Source of the DNA: an uncultured Bradyrhizobium sp.
GTDB taxonomy: Bacteria; Pseudomonadota; Alphaproteobacteria; Rhizobiales; Xanthobacteraceae
NCBI RefSeq assembly: GCF_947648125.1
Contig: NZ_CANSMR010000004.1
Span: 372,001-436,000, forward strand
DNA length: 64,000 nucleotides
Direction of reading: 5' to 3'
In this document: in pieces, positions 33,997 through 43,655 of the stretch
Layout: each line of letters begins with the position of its first letter
Numbering within the stretch: the stretch's first letter is position 1
Made by a program: the position numbers and the translations under genes
The notes under the pieces: model-generated
What the model was told of the DNA's origin: nothing
Seen by the model: the letters and a program-made list of their open reading frames with translations, nothing else
Database searches by the model: none

Positions 33997-34961
33997 CGGA
34001 CCTTGTTAATTCGACGGCACGCGGGCTTTACCCGATCTCGGTCACGCCATTTCACGACAACGGCTCGATCGATCTCTCGAGCATGGACCGACTCGTCGAC
34101 TTCTTCCTGGAGATTGGCGTGCCCGGCATTACTCTGCTGGGGCTCATGGGGGAAGCCAACAAGCTATCGAAAGAGGAGTCCATAAGCCTGGTACGACGCG
34201 TGGTTCGCCGTCTCGAAGGTCGAGCCCAGGTGATTACCGGCGTCTCGCAGGCAGGATTTAACGAGTTCGCTTCGTTCACCGCAGCGCTGATGGACGAAGG
34301 TGCCTCAGGAATCATGGTCGCGCCAGCCTCCTCGCTGAAGTCCGAAGACCAGGTGCTTGCATTCTTCGAAGCGATTGCTGCGCGGATTGGTGAGCACGTG
34401 CCAATCGCGCTGCAAGACTATCCCCAGAGCACGGGCGTATACATCTCCGCGGAAACGCTCGGCCTCATCATAGAGCGCGTACCCAACATTCAGATCTTGA
34501 AGCACGAAGAGGGGGCAGCGCTCCGCAAGATCACGAGAATGCGTGCGCAGGAGGAGGGCGGCCGACGTCGTCGTGTGTCGATCCTCGTCGGCAACAGCGG
34601 CTTGCATCTGCTTCAGGAACTCGCGCGAGGCGCGGATGGGGCCAACACCGGCGTGGCCTTTCCGGAGGTCCTTGTCGAAATATGTAACCGATTCTTCGCC
34701 GGAAATGCGGAAGGAGCGGAGGATCTCTACGATATCTTCCTGCCGCTGATCCGTCATGAGTGGCAGGTCGGGTTTGGGCTCGCAATCCGTAAGGAAATCT
34801 TCCGCCGCCGTGGCCTGATCGCGACGGCGGCGACGCGAGCGCCGGGACCGTCGTTCGACCGAGACGATCACGCGGAGCTATCGGGGCTCTTGGCACGTCT
34901 TCGGCGTCGCCTGGAAGAAGCGGGCGAAACTGGCGTGATCCAGTCCTATCGCATCAACTAG
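33993..34961 (+). CDS. DapA (dihydrodipicolinate synthase) family lyase
   Basis: A 322-residue TIM-barrel class I aldolase-type protein. Schiff-base Lys170 (QILKHEEGA) and the assisting tyrosine Tyr143 (QDYPQSTG) are present. The dihydrodipicolinate-synthase Thr-Thr pair is missing: GLMGEANKLS stands where GTTGE is expected, so this is a catabolic lyase, dehydratase or aldolase and not a lysine-pathway enzyme. Relatives include hydroxyproline-pathway deaminase (HypD) and N-acetylneuraminate lyase. It is the last gene before the operator at 35.1 kb. Confidence 0.85.
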   Translation: MTDLVNSTARGLYPISVTPFHDNGSIDLSSMDRLVDFFLEIGVPGITLLGLMGEANKLSKEESISLVRRVVRRLEGRAQVITGVSQAGFNEFASFTAALMDEGASGIMVAPASSLKSEDQVLAFFEAIAARIGEHVPIALQDYPQSTGVYISAETLGLIIERVPNIQILKHEEGAALRKITRMRAQEEGGRRRRVSILVGNSGLHLLQELARGADGANTGVAFPEVLVEICNRFFAGNAEGAEDLYDIFLPLIRHEWQVGFGLAIRKEIFRRRGLIATAATRAPGPSFDRDDHAELSGLLARLRRRLEEAGETGVIQSYRIN

Positions 34962-35090
34962 ATCACGAAGATGAGTCACCGCAGTTCGCGGGCGCTCGAT
35001 GGCGCGAGCCTCGTACTGAGGAGAGCACAAATAGCGGCAACGGTTCGAACGAACATCACGCGATACATTCCATTTGTTCGTTATCTTGCC

Positions 35091-35131
35091 GAATTTAATT
35101 CCATTGAGGAATTTAATTCCGTTGCTAGAGT
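35091..35131 (+). promoter_or_regulatory. Promoter with tandem palindromic operator (copy 2)
   Basis: GAATTTAATTCC-ATTGAG-GAATTTAATTCC gives two direct 12-base copies, each nearly palindromic, 18 bases apart. TTGAGG (35104-35109) and TAGAGT (35126-35131) form a -35/-10 pair with 16-base spacing, exactly as at 27641-27681. It lies in the 333-base gap before the RraA-family gene; the rest of that gap shows no gene. Confidence 0.65.
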
Positions 35132-35294
35132 AAATTGAGCGCTAAGGCGCCACCGGCGAGATTTTCAGACCCGAGTCCAATGTCGCCGCTGTCTGCGCCA
35201 GCGCACAGGCTCCGGTGCCACAAGCTCGATTGTTCGCATCGATGGCGCTCGATTCCAATGCTTGAACGGCATTGTTTTTAAAGGACGTGGCGAG

Positions 35295-35999
35295 ATGACG
35301 AGCAATGACAAGGTAATGGCCGACCTCGCACGCGCGACCACGGCAACCTTGACGACCGTTCTCTTCAAGAAGGGCGTACGAAACGTCTGGATACGAGGCA
35401 CTGCGCCGCTACTGCCTGGCCAACCCAAGATCGTGGGGCCGGCATTCACGCTACGGTTCATCGCTGGCCGCGAGGACATCAACACGCCAGCAGCGTGGTC
35501 CTCACCGATTTCCACGCGCGCTGCCGTCGAGGCGATGCCATCGGGCTGCGTTGCGATCGCCGACGCCTTGGGGACGACCGACGCGGGGATATTCGGGGAC
35601 ATTTTGTGCGCGCGTATGCGCGCGCGTGGCGTCAACGGTCTCATCAGCGATGGTGTTGTCCGAGATCGCGCCGGCGTCATCGCGAGCGAATTGCCGACCT
35701 GGTGTAACGGAATTGCCGCGCCGCCCGCTGTCGCGCAACTGGCCTTCGTTGGCTGGGAGCAGCCGATCTCGTGCGGCGGAGTCGCCGTCTTTCCGGGAGA
35801 CATCATCGTGGCGGATGACGATGGCGCAATCGTCATCCCTGCCGCAATGGCCGCGGAGGTCTCTTCCATCGCGGCCGAGCAGGAAGATCTCGAGACGTGG
35901 ATTCTCCGGGAAGTGCGCAATGGTCATCCGCTGAGCGGGCTCTATCCCCTGAACTCAGAGAATGAAGCGAGATATCACCGTGAAACGGGTCGCAACTGA
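35295..35999 (+). CDS. RraA-family protein (HMG aldolase/oxaloacetate decarboxylase-like)
   Basis: A 234-residue protein; the start ATG 35295 has GGACGTGGCGAG upstream, while the longer frame is not conserved. The metal and substrate motif GVNGLISDGVVRDRAGV (DGxxRD) and the preceding GDILCARMRARG match class II 4-hydroxy-4-methyl-2-oxoglutarate aldolases; many such proteins are annotated only as RraA-like. It probably cleaves a 2-oxo acid to pyruvate. It is driven by the second copy of the repeated promoter and is followed by a GltIJKL-like transporter. Confidence 0.85.
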   Translation: MTSNDKVMADLARATTATLTTVLFKKGVRNVWIRGTAPLLPGQPKIVGPAFTLRFIAGREDINTPAAWSSPISTRAAVEAMPSGCVAIADALGTTDAGIFGDILCARMRARGVNGLISDGVVRDRAGVIASELPTWCNGIAAPPAVAQLAFVGWEQPISCGGVAVFPGDIIVADDDGAIVIPAAMAAEVSSIAAEQEDLETWILREVRNGHPLSGLYPLNSENEARYHRETGRN

Positions 36000-36053
36000 T
36001 GTCCGGTCGCGCCGAACGCGTGCCAGGTGCTACCCGTTTGGCGGATTGCGCTG

Positions 36054-36070
36054 AGCCTTCCGAAAGGGCT
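36054..36070 (+). promoter_or_regulatory. Small hairpin over a ribosome site
   Basis: AGCCTTCCGAAAGGGCT can form a 6-pair stem with one T-G pair. The ribosome site AAAGGG for ATG 36076 lies in its 3' arm, so the hairpin could lower translation of the ATPase gene. The stem is short and this may be chance. Confidence 0.25.
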
Positions 36071-36075
36071 TTCTC

Positions 36076-36810
36076 ATGATCGAGGTTTGCAACGTTTCCA
36101 AGCAGTACGGATCGTTTCAGGTCCTGACGGACTGCAGCACCGACGTCGCCAAGGGGGAGGTGGTGGTCGTGTGCGGGCCATCCGGGTCCGGCAAGTCCAC
36201 CCTGATCAAGACGATCAATGGTCTTGAGCCGGTCAACAAAGGCGACATCCGGATAAACGGAACATCGGTCTGCTCGCCCAAGACCAATCTGTCGCAGCTT
36301 CGCTCGAAGGTTGGCATGGTTTTTCAGAATTTCGAGCTCTTCCCGCACCTATCGATCATCGACAACCTGACGATCGCCCAAATCAAGGTTTTGGGCCGAA
36401 AGCGGAATGAGGCCGAAGACAAGGGGCGGATGTATCTCGACCGTGTCGGCCTGAAGGACCAGGCCGCGAAATACCCGGCCCAACTCTCAGGTGGACAGCA
36501 GCAGCGTGCCGCGATCGCCCGCGCTCTTTCCATGGATCCAATCTGCATGCTGTTCGACGAGCCGACCTCGGCTCTTGACCCGGAGATGGTCAACGAGGTT
36601 CTGGACGTCATGGTCCAACTCGCGCGCGAGGGGACCACGATGATGTGTGTCACTCACGAGATGGGCTTCGCGCGAAAGGTGGCGGATCGCGTGATCTTCA
36701 TGGACGGAGGAAAGATCATCGAGGACACGTCGAAAGACGAGTTCTTCGGAAACATCGATGCACGAACTGATCGTGCGAAGCAGTTCCTCTCGCGAATTCT
36801 CCAACATTGA
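36076..36810 (+). CDS. Amino acid ABC transporter, ATPase (GltL-like)
   Basis: A 244-residue ATPase with Walker [14 protein letters not shown]-loop [12 protein letters not shown], signature LSGGQQQR, Walker [15 protein letters not shown] and H-loop [15 protein letters not shown] is characteristic of the glutamate/aspartate GltL branch. It precedes two permeases and a GltI-like binding protein. The gene order (ATPase first) differs from the E. coli gltIJKL order. Confidence 0.9.
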   Translation: MIEVCNVSKQYGSFQVLTDCSTDVAKGEVVVVCGPSGSGKSTLIKTINGLEPVNKGDIRINGTSVCSPKTNLSQLRSKVGMVFQNFELFPHLSIIDNLTIAQIKVLGRKRNEAEDKGRMYLDRVGLKDQAAKYPAQLSGGQQQRAAIARALSMDPICMLFDEPTSALDPEMVNEVLDVMVQLAREGTTMMCVTHEMGFARKVADRVIFMDGGKIIEDTSKDEFFGNIDARTDRAKQFLSRILQH

Positions 36811-36848
36811 GCGTGGTCGCTCGCCAGGGCTGAAGGGACAGGCGACAT

Positions 36849-37595
36849 ATGTTCAAGAACTATTCTTGGGATTGGGGCGTCTTTCTCCAACCTGTGTCGA
36901 CCGGAGAGCCCGCGACCTATCTCGGATGGCTCCTTGCCGGACTGTACAACACAGTCGTCCTCGCGCTTTCGGCAAGCATGATCGCTCTCGCGGTCGGCGT
37001 AGTGATGGGGGTGCTCCGCACACTCCCAAACCAGCGGCTTGCGGCGCTCGGGACCACCTATGTTGGCATCTTCCGAAACATCCCCGTGATCGTCCAGCTG
37101 TTCGCCTGGTACTTCGTACTCCCCGAGCTCCTGCCGTCCGACGTCGGAACGTGGTTCAAGCAGCTCCCGGCGGCGACCCAGATGATGACATCGGCGATCC
37201 TGTGCCTGGGTCTCTATATGGGCGCGCGCGTGTGCGAATTGATCCGCTCGGGTATTGAGACGCTGCCGAAGGGCCAACGATCAGCTGCTCTCGCCCTGGG
37301 GCTGACGCTGCCCCAGGCCTATCGGTACGTTCTACTTCCTGTCGCGTTCCGTGTTGCGCTTCCTCCGTTGACCTCGGAGATGATCAACGTGTTCAAGAAC
37401 TCGGCCGTAGCTTCGACAATTGGTCTTTTGGAGCTCTCGGCCCAAGCGCAGCAGCTTGTTGATTACACGGCTCATCCCTACGAATCATTCGCCGTGGCCA
37501 CGGGCGTCTACATTCTGATTAACCTGACCGTCGTCTTGGTCATGCGCCAGGTTGAAGCATCAGTACGCTTGCCCGGCTATATCGGGGGTAGGTGA
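36849..37595 (+). CDS. Amino acid ABC transporter, permease (GltJ-like)
   Basis: A 248-residue inner-membrane protein starting [20 protein letters not shown], close to the GltJ N-terminus. [20 protein letters not shown] and the docking loop [20 protein letters not shown] are visible, and [20 protein letters not shown] is a GltJ-type segment. It overlaps the second permease by the stop/start TGATG. Forms the membrane pore with it. Confidence 0.9.
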   Translation: MFKNYSWDWGVFLQPVSTGEPATYLGWLLAGLYNTVVLALSASMIALAVGVVMGVLRTLPNQRLAALGTTYVGIFRNIPVIVQLFAWYFVLPELLPSDVGTWFKQLPAATQMMTSAILCLGLYMGARVCELIRSGIETLPKGQRSAALALGLTLPQAYRYVLLPVAFRVALPPLTSEMINVFKNSAVASTIGLLELSAQAQQLVDYTAHPYESFAVATGVYILINLTVVLVMRQVEASVRLPGYIGGR

Positions 37596-38287
37596 TGACC
37601 GTCATCGATCTGTTCTCCGATCTTGCCAGGTCGCTCCCCTCTCTTGCGGCCGGCATGGTCACGAGCCTGAAGATCACTGCCGTAGCGGTGGTTTTCGGCA
37701 TCATCTGGGGGGCTGTTCTCGCGATTATGCGCTTGTCGTCCGTCAAGCCGCTGGCCTGGTTCGCGCAGGGCTACGTGACGCTGCTGCGATCCATTCCACT
37801 GATCATGGTGTTGCTGTGGTTCTTTCTGATGGTGCCCCAGCTTATCCAAAGCTTGTTCGGTGTGTCTCCGCGTACCGATATCCGTTTAGTTTCGGCGATG
37901 GTGGCATATTCCCTGTTCGAGGCTGCCTACTATTCCGAGATCATTCGAGCGGGCATCCAGGCCGTGTCGCGCGGCCAGCTTAGCGCCGCGAATGCGCTGG
38001 GTATGCCTTATCTGATGGCCATGCGGCTCATCGTGCTTCCACAAGCTTTGCGGGCCACGATACCCGCACTCCTGACGCAAGGAATCGTCCTGTTTCAAGA
38101 CACCTCACTCGTCTACGTCATCGGTCTCGCTGATTTCTTCCGATCTGCAAAGAACATCGCCGATCGCGACGGCAACACGGTCGAAATGATTTTGTTTGCC
38201 GGCGGCGTATACCTCGTCATTTCGTTACTCGCGTCCGCCGGCGTGCGGGCTCTTCAAACTGGAGGGAAATATGTCAAAGTGGGCTAA
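37595..38287 (+). CDS. Amino acid ABC transporter, permease (GltK-like)
   Basis: A 230-residue inner-membrane protein. [20 protein letters not shown] and the loop [20 protein letters not shown] are diagnostic; [20 protein letters not shown] near the C-terminus matches GltK. ATG 37595 is coupled to the previous stop, and the last 17 bases overlap the binding-protein gene start. Confidence 0.9.
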   Translation: MTVIDLFSDLARSLPSLAAGMVTSLKITAVAVVFGIIWGAVLAIMRLSSVKPLAWFAQGYVTLLRSIPLIMVLLWFFLMVPQLIQSLFGVSPRTDIRLVSAMVAYSLFEAAYYSEIIRAGIQAVSRGQLSAANALGMPYLMAMRLIVLPQALRATIPALLTQGIVLFQDTSLVYVIGLADFFRSAKNIADRDGNTVEMILFAGGVYLVISLLASAGVRALQTGGKYVKVG

Positions 38288-39161
38288 TTCTCTGATGCTT
38301 GGTACCTTGATCTTCGGCTCGCCTGCGTTTGGTCAGGAGGGTGGCACTCTGGCAAAGGTCAAAGCAAACGGCGTCATCACGCTCGGTGTTCGAGACTCGG
38401 CTGTCCCATTCTCGTATCTCGACAACGACCAGAAAGTCATCGGCTATTCGAGGGAACTGTGCGGCTTGGTCGTCGCGTCGCTCCAGCAAAAGCTGAATCT
38501 GCCCGATCTTGCGGTTAAGGAAGTCACGACAACACCGCTGAGCCGAATTCCGCTCATCATCAATGGCACGATTGATCTGGAGTGCGGCTCAACGACAAAC
38601 AATCTGACGCGGCAGAAGCAGGTCGCCTTCTCCGATACCACATTCGTCATCGGAACGAGGATGCTCGTGAAGAAAAGCGCAGGCATCAAAGACTTTCCCG
38701 ATGTCGCCGGGAAGAACGTCGTTACGATCGCGGGTACGACGCCCGAGCAGATCATTCGCGAGGTCAACAACAAGAACAATTTGAAGATGAACATCATCAG
38801 CGCGAAGGATCATGCCGAGTCGTTCCTGACGCTGCAAACCGGGCGCGCGGCCGCTCTCTTCATGGATGATGCGCTTCTATACGGGCAGATGGCAAAATCG
38901 CCGAATGCCAAAGACTACGAGATTGTGGGGCAGCCCCAGTCTTTCGAGGCTTATGCGCTCGTTATGCGTAAGGACGATCCAGACTTCAAGGCGCTCGTCG
39001 ACGAGACGCTCGTCGGGTTTATGAAGTCCGGAAAGGCGAGCGAGCTTTACAAAAAATGGTTCATGTCCCCGATTCCACCAAATGGGATCAATCTGAACTT
39101 CCCGATGTCTGACCAACTTCGGGAGGCGTTCGCCAAGCCGAACGATAAGGCATTTCAGTAG
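38271..39161 (+). CDS. Glutamate/aspartate-type ABC binding protein (GltI-like)
   Basis: A 296-residue periplasmic protein. ATG 38271 follows GGAGGG and lies within the end of the permease gene; signal peptide [40 protein letters not shown] and [20 protein letters not shown] are strong GltI marks, the latter lining the ligand site. A dicarboxylic amino acid or a derivative is the likely ligand. A stem-loop without T-run follows at 39203-39229. Confidence 0.88.
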   Translation: MSKWANSLMLGTLIFGSPAFGQEGGTLAKVKANGVITLGVRDSAVPFSYLDNDQKVIGYSRELCGLVVASLQQKLNLPDLAVKEVTTTPLSRIPLIINGTIDLECGSTTNNLTRQKQVAFSDTTFVIGTRMLVKKSAGIKDFPDVAGKNVVTIAGTTPEQIIREVNNKNNLKMNIISAKDHAESFLTLQTGRAAALFMDDALLYGQMAKSPNAKDYEIVGQPQSFEAYALVMRKDDPDFKALVDETLVGFMKSGKASELYKKWFMSPIPPNGINLNFPMSDQLREAFAKPNDKAFQ

Positions 39162-39202
39162 CGCGGACATTGTGTTCGGATCCGCGTTATAGCGCGCGTC
39201 AT

Positions 39203-39229
39203 GGCCGACGGCCGCGCGTGCTGTCGGCC
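39203..39229. other. Stem-loop between GltI-like and RidA-like genes
   Basis: GGCCGAC (39203-39209) pairs with GTCGGCC (39223-39229) around a 13-base GC-rich loop. No T-run follows, so it is at best a weak attenuator or an mRNA 3' stabiliser for the transporter transcript. Confidence 0.35.
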
Positions 39230-39274
39230 GTCCAGGCACGGCAGTGCTGTCAGCTAAGCAAGTGAGGTTGAACG

Positions 39275-39736
39275 ATGTCACCGGAAGAGAAGATCGTGGC
39301 GATGGGATTGACGTTGCCGGCGGCGCTGCCGCCAAGAGGTAACTACGTTTCCTATCGTCGAGTTGGGGAAGTCCTGTTCCTGGCCGGTCATGGACCTCGG
39401 CTGGCAGATAACACCTATCGCCTGGGGAAGATCACCTCCGAGGCGGATATTCCGCGTGCCTATGCCGACGCACAGCTGACCGGCTTGAACATGCTCGCCA
39501 CCTTGAAGAGCGCGGTTGGTGAGCTTAGCCGGATCGTAGCGGTCGCAAGAGTGATCGGCATGGTAAACGCCGAACCTACGTTCACGCAGCACCCGAAAGT
39601 AATCGACGGTTGCTCGGATTTGTTGGTCGATGTCCTAGGTGACGCAGGTCGCCATGCTCGCGCGGCAGTCGGGGTATCTTCGCTTCCAAACGGTATGACC
39701 GTCGAGATCGAGGCGATCGTGCACATCGCCGCATAA
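39275..39736 (+). CDS. RidA-like protein, long subfamily
   Basis: A 153-residue RidA-fold protein. PPRGNYVSYRRVGEVLFLAG, VIGMVNAEPTFTQHPKVIDG and HARAAVGVSSLPNGMTVEIE parallel the protein at 24535-25026; the arginine and glutamate of the active site are kept. A weak AG-rich ribosome site precedes ATG 39275. It is the fourth RidA-type gene of the island and follows the glutamate-type transporter, again tying an imine hydrolase to an uptake system. Confidence 0.85.
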   Translation: MSPEEKIVAMGLTLPAALPPRGNYVSYRRVGEVLFLAGHGPRLADNTYRLGKITSEADIPRAYADAQLTGLNMLATLKSAVGELSRIVAVARVIGMVNAEPTFTQHPKVIDGCSDLLVDVLGDAGRHARAAVGVSSLPNGMTVEIEAIVHIAA

Positions 39737-39948
39737 GGCGTGCGACGCGGGTGTTCTGATTAAGAGAACGCCGTGAGCGCGCACGCGTACTATCGGGCCG
39801 GAGTAGCCGCTGTCATACTCGACAACGATTGCTCGGATGAGCAGGCAGTTGAGGCGCATCAGAAAGCGTCATCCTCGAGATCAGCCGGTCACAGCCCAAG
39901 ACAAGGTCATCGTTACAACTTGCAAGCTGTCGATTGGAGCGCGCTATC

Positions 39949-40761
39949 ATGAAAAAGGTTGGTTCCGGGATCAATCACGTCGAGTACACGATGGGCGAGT
40001 TGCGCGTCGTTGCTCTGCGTGATGGTTACGTTGACATGCCGCCCAGCAGATTGCGTCAGACAGATGGGCGGTCATTTGGGGCCGAGCTTCCGCAGCAGGT
40101 CAACTTGGTCGAAGGTCGACTTCGTTTGTCGGTCAATGCCTTTCTCATCATTGACGGTGACCAGCACACGCTCATCGACACGGGAGCAGCAAACTCCTGG
40201 GAGCCAACGATGGGCCTGCTGCTGAGTGCTCTGAACGAAGCTGGCGTGGTTCGCGAGGTAATTGACACAGTCGCCTTGACGCATACGCATTCCGATCACG
40301 TGAATGGGCTCGTGGCCGCCGACGGGGCGGACGCATTTCCCGGTCTTCGTCGACTGTTTGTCCCCCGTGAGGAACTTTCGATGTTCGACGGAAATGAACG
40401 GTTGGCTCGGTTCCGGTCGCGCCGGTTTCCGTTGGATGAAGGGTGCAGGCTGAGCGATCGCATCACATCCGTGCAAGCTCATGGGCACGAGGTCGGTCAC
40501 ACAGGGTTCGAGGTTTCAAGCGGTGGCGAAAAACTGCTGGTTTGGGGAGATATCGTCCACGTGCCCTCGATCCAATTTGCGAGGCCCGAGTTGAGCTGGG
40601 AGTTCGATGCGGATCAGAATGAGGCCCGTGCTACGCGGCGGAAAATGCTTCTTCGTGCCGCACAGGCAAACGTGGCTGTCGCGGGCGCCCATCTGGATTT
40701 TCCCGGCATCGGGATCGTGTCTGGCGGTGGCGCCACGTTCGAATTCAGTCCCCTGTTATGA
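39949..40761 (+). CDS. Metallo-beta-lactamase-fold hydrolase
   Basis: A 270-residue protein. The metal motif is THTHSDHVNG: His112, His114, Asp116 and His117; IDTGAAN lies before it, and GHEVGHTGFEV, VWGDIVHVPS and AGAHLDFPGIG supply the remaining ligands. This layout is common to lactonases and related hydrolases such as the AHL lactonase/YtnP group. ATG 39949 has GGAG 9 bases upstream; TTG 39934 is less likely. In this island it may open a lactone or lactam intermediate; quorum-signal cleavage is an alternative that sequence cannot exclude. Confidence 0.85.
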   Translation: MKKVGSGINHVEYTMGELRVVALRDGYVDMPPSRLRQTDGRSFGAELPQQVNLVEGRLRLSVNAFLIIDGDQHTLIDTGAANSWEPTMGLLLSALNEAGVVREVIDTVALTHTHSDHVNGLVAADGADAFPGLRRLFVPREELSMFDGNERLARFRSRRFPLDEGCRLSDRITSVQAHGHEVGHTGFEVSSGGEKLLVWGDIVHVPSIQFARPELSWEFDADQNEARATRRKMLLRAAQANVAVAGAHLDFPGIGIVSGGGATFEFSPLL

Positions 40762-41025
40762 GCTCGAAGGCAACTCCGACTGGCTGCGGCGCTAATCGCA
40801 CTTGAGTCGATGGGTTGCTGTTGATCCGCTGCCGTTTGCGGAGCCGCCGTTAGGCGACAAAAGACGGCGATGCGCCTCTCTAGGGCGTTTCCTCCCATGA
40901 CTCGGCGGGGTCTCTTAAGAGACCTCGCCATTTTCGCCGGGAAGAGAAGCGGGGGAGTGACGCCGGGTACGGAATGTCGCGTCTTTGGTGGATACGTCGA
41001 GCATGAGAACCTAGGAGAAGCAGGG

Positions 41026-42408
41026 ATGATCGATATAGAGGCTGTCGCGGAGCTCGACCGGGCGAGTACGCTCCATCCACTGACGGATCTCAAGGGATAC
41101 TCCCTCGGTCGCCATGGACCGACGATCGTTACCGGCGGCAAAGGAATTCGTATCGAAGATGCAGAAGGTCGTAGCTACATCGATGGGTTTGCCGGCCTCT
41201 ACTGCGTAAACGTGGGATATGGCCGAACCGATGTTGCCGCAGCAATCGCGCGGCAAGCCTACAATCTCGCATACTACCACGACTACGCGGCTCACACGAC
41301 CGAACAGCTGGCGATCCTGTCCGACCGCGTGATCCGAATGGCGCCAGGTGACCCTAGCAAGGTCTTCTTTGGATTGTCCGGATCAGATGCGAACGAGACA
41401 CAGGTGAAGCTCGTTTGGTACTACAATTATCTGCGTGGGCAGCCTCGGAAGAGGAAAATCATCTCTCGCAGACTTGGCTATCATGGCTGTTCGGTATTCG
41501 CGAGCTCCATGACGGGACTATCGTTTTTCCACGATAACATGGACCTTCCAGTCCCCGGTGTACTGCACACCGGAGCGCCCCATTTCTACTTGGATGCCGA
41601 ACCAGGCGAGACGGAGGAGGCATTTTCCCGTCGTCGCGCCGCCGAACTCGAGGAGCTGATCGTAAGGGAGGGGGCGGAAACGGTCGGTGCCTTTATTGCT
41701 GAGCCAGTTCTGGGAACAGGAGGCATTGTGCCACCCCCTCGGGGCTATTGGCGCGAAGTGCAGGCCGTGCTTCGGCGATACGACGTCCTCCTGATCGCCG
41801 ACGAAGTGATCTGCGGGTTTGGACGAACCGGCGCAAACTTCGGCAGCTTTCAGTACGACATAGAACCTGATCTCACGACGATCGCAAAGGGGCTGACATC
41901 CGGATATGCTCCTCTTTCAGGCGCCATCATCAGCAAGAAGATCTTCGATGTTATGGCGGAAGCATCAGATCGGGTCGGTGTATTTTCGCACGGATACACT
42001 TACTCCGGTCATCCCATTTCGGTTGCTGCAGCTAACGCCGTTCTCGATATCTTCGAAAATGAGAGGCTTAGCGATAGAGCTCGCATCGTGGGCGTGCATT
42101 TTCAGAGGCGGCTCAAAGAGCGGTTCGCTCAAATGGACGTGGTTGGCGATGTTCGAGGTGTAGGTCTGCTTGGCGCAGTTGAGTTTGTGGCCGATCGCGC
42201 GACTAAGCGTCGATTTGACCCCAATCTTAAGGTCAGCGCCAGGATCGTCAAAGCTGCTCGTGATCGGGGTCTTATTGCGAGAGGAATGCCACATGGTGAC
42301 ATTCTGGGATTCGCGCCTCCTCTCGTCGTTTCCGAAGCTGAGATTGATGAGATCGTGGAAATTGCATACGCGGCGACTAAGCAAGTCATCGACGAACTGG
42401 CCAGATAG
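41026..42408 (+). CDS. Class III (omega) aminotransferase
   Basis: A 460-residue PLP enzyme. The Schiff-base lysine is Lys288 (TIAKGLTSGYAPLSG), with Asp259 (IADEVICGFGRTG) contacting the pyridine ring and GLSGSDANETQVKL binding phosphate. The start HPLTDLKGYSLGRHGPTIVT is typical of the beta-alanine/omega-amino acid:pyruvate group. ATG 41026 has AGGAG upstream; the longer frame upstream is not conserved. It converts a terminal amine to an aldehyde, which could feed the island's aldehyde dehydrogenase. Confidence 0.9.
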   Translation: MIDIEAVAELDRASTLHPLTDLKGYSLGRHGPTIVTGGKGIRIEDAEGRSYIDGFAGLYCVNVGYGRTDVAAAIARQAYNLAYYHDYAAHTTEQLAILSDRVIRMAPGDPSKVFFGLSGSDANETQVKLVWYYNYLRGQPRKRKIISRRLGYHGCSVFASSMTGLSFFHDNMDLPVPGVLHTGAPHFYLDAEPGETEEAFSRRRAAELEELIVREGAETVGAFIAEPVLGTGGIVPPPRGYWREVQAVLRRYDVLLIADEVICGFGRTGANFGSFQYDIEPDLTTIAKGLTSGYAPLSGAIISKKIFDVMAEASDRVGVFSHGYTYSGHPISVAAANAVLDIFENERLSDRARIVGVHFQRRLKERFAQMDVVGDVRGVGLLGAVEFVADRATKRRFDPNLKVSARIVKAARDRGLIARGMPHGDILGFAPPLVVSEAEIDEIVEIAYAATKQVIDELAR

Positions 42409-42653
42409 ATCTGCGGTGGCGGAGTGGGTCGATAGTGTGGCTCTGCGGCCGATCTCACAGTACGGGCCGGCCGTTGAAAGCACTCCATCGCCGAAGCGAA
42501 GATAAGGGCGTGCGAGTTTCGCGAAAATTCCGATACATGCCTTTTGGTTGAATCACTCTCAAAAAGCGTTCTCTTGTGCAAATTCGGCGTGGTTTCTAAA
42601 GTCTAACGCGGTCGTACGCTGAGCGCATGTCAACACACCTTGGAGAAGTCGCA

Positions 42654-43655
42654 ATGGATGCACCGGTGCTCATTCGGACCGTGGATACGCACGCAGAAGG
42701 CATGCCATTGCGCGTCATCGTCGAGGGGTTGCCGCCCATTCGCGGCAACTCCATGCTCGAACGGTTGGCGTGGGCTAGGGCGAATCTGGAGTGGGTACGA
42801 GATCTACTCGTCAACGAGCCCAGGGGCCACGGGCCCATGATGTTCGCTATCCTCACGCCACCCGTGCTCCCTGACTCCGATTGGGGGGTGATCTACATGA
42901 GTGGCGGCGGCTTCTGGCCGATGTGTGGGCACGGAACGATCGGCCTTGTCACGATGCTTGTCGAGCGTGGACTGGTTCCAGTCAAAGAGCCGGTTACCGA
43001 AGTCCGATTGGACACGGCCGCTGGCTTGATTGTCACAAGCGTTCGCGTGGAGTCTCGAAAGGCCGTCAACGTGACCTTCACAAACGTGCCCTCCTACGTT
43101 CTTGCGCAAAATGCTCGTATCGAGGTGCCAGGTTTCGACAAGATTGTGGTCAATGTGGCCTACGGCGGCAACGTCTACGCGATGATTGACGTCAAGCAAC
43201 TCGGATTGCGGGTCCGGCAGGAGGATCTTCACACGCTTGTTGACCTAGGACTGGAAGTCGTCAAAGCAACGCGCGAGCAAGTTCAATACACGCAGCCGGC
43301 AGGAGTTGATCTCGGTCGGCTCAGCTCGTCGCTCTTTACCGAAGCGCCAGAGCAAGGCGCTGCGGCGCGCAACTTCATGGTCAAGGAGCCACGCTATTTT
43401 GACCGCTCGCCTTGCGGTACGGGGACCTCAGTGCGAATGGCCCTGGCTTACTCCCGTGGCGAACTCGGACTGAATCAGCCGCTCGTATGCGAGTCGATGT
43501 TCGGCACGCGCTTTGAAGGGCGGTTGGTCAGCCGCACTGATGTCGATGGTATTCCCGCGGTTGTGCCACAGATAACTGGTCGTGCGTGGATCGTCGGTGG
43601 CGCCGAATTCACCCTTGATCCGTCCGATACATTTCCAAGGGGGTTCAAGTATTGA
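42654..43655 (+). CDS. Proline racemase family enzyme (racemase/epimerase type)
   Basis: A 333-residue protein of the two-lobed proline racemase fold. Both catalytic cysteines are present, Cys91 (PMCGHGTIG) and Cys254 (DRSPCGTGTS), so a racemase or 4-hydroxyproline 2-epimerase is more likely than a dehydratase, which would carry threonine or serine at one place. The N-terminus IRTVDTHAEGMPLRVIV is typical. ATG 42654 follows GGAGA; ATG 42627 upstream is the alternative. It is the last gene before the right end of the island. Confidence 0.88.
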   Translation: MDAPVLIRTVDTHAEGMPLRVIVEGLPPIRGNSMLERLAWARANLEWVRDLLVNEPRGHGPMMFAILTPPVLPDSDWGVIYMSGGGFWPMCGHGTIGLVTMLVERGLVPVKEPVTEVRLDTAAGLIVTSVRVESRKAVNVTFTNVPSYVLAQNARIEVPGFDKIVVNVAYGGNVYAMIDVKQLGLRVRQEDLHTLVDLGLEVVKATREQVQYTQPAGVDLGRLSSSLFTEAPEQGAAARNFMVKEPRYFDRSPCGTGTSVRMALAYSRGELGLNQPLVCESMFGTRFEGRLVSRTDVDGIPAVVPQITGRAWIVGGAEFTLDPSDTFPRGFKY

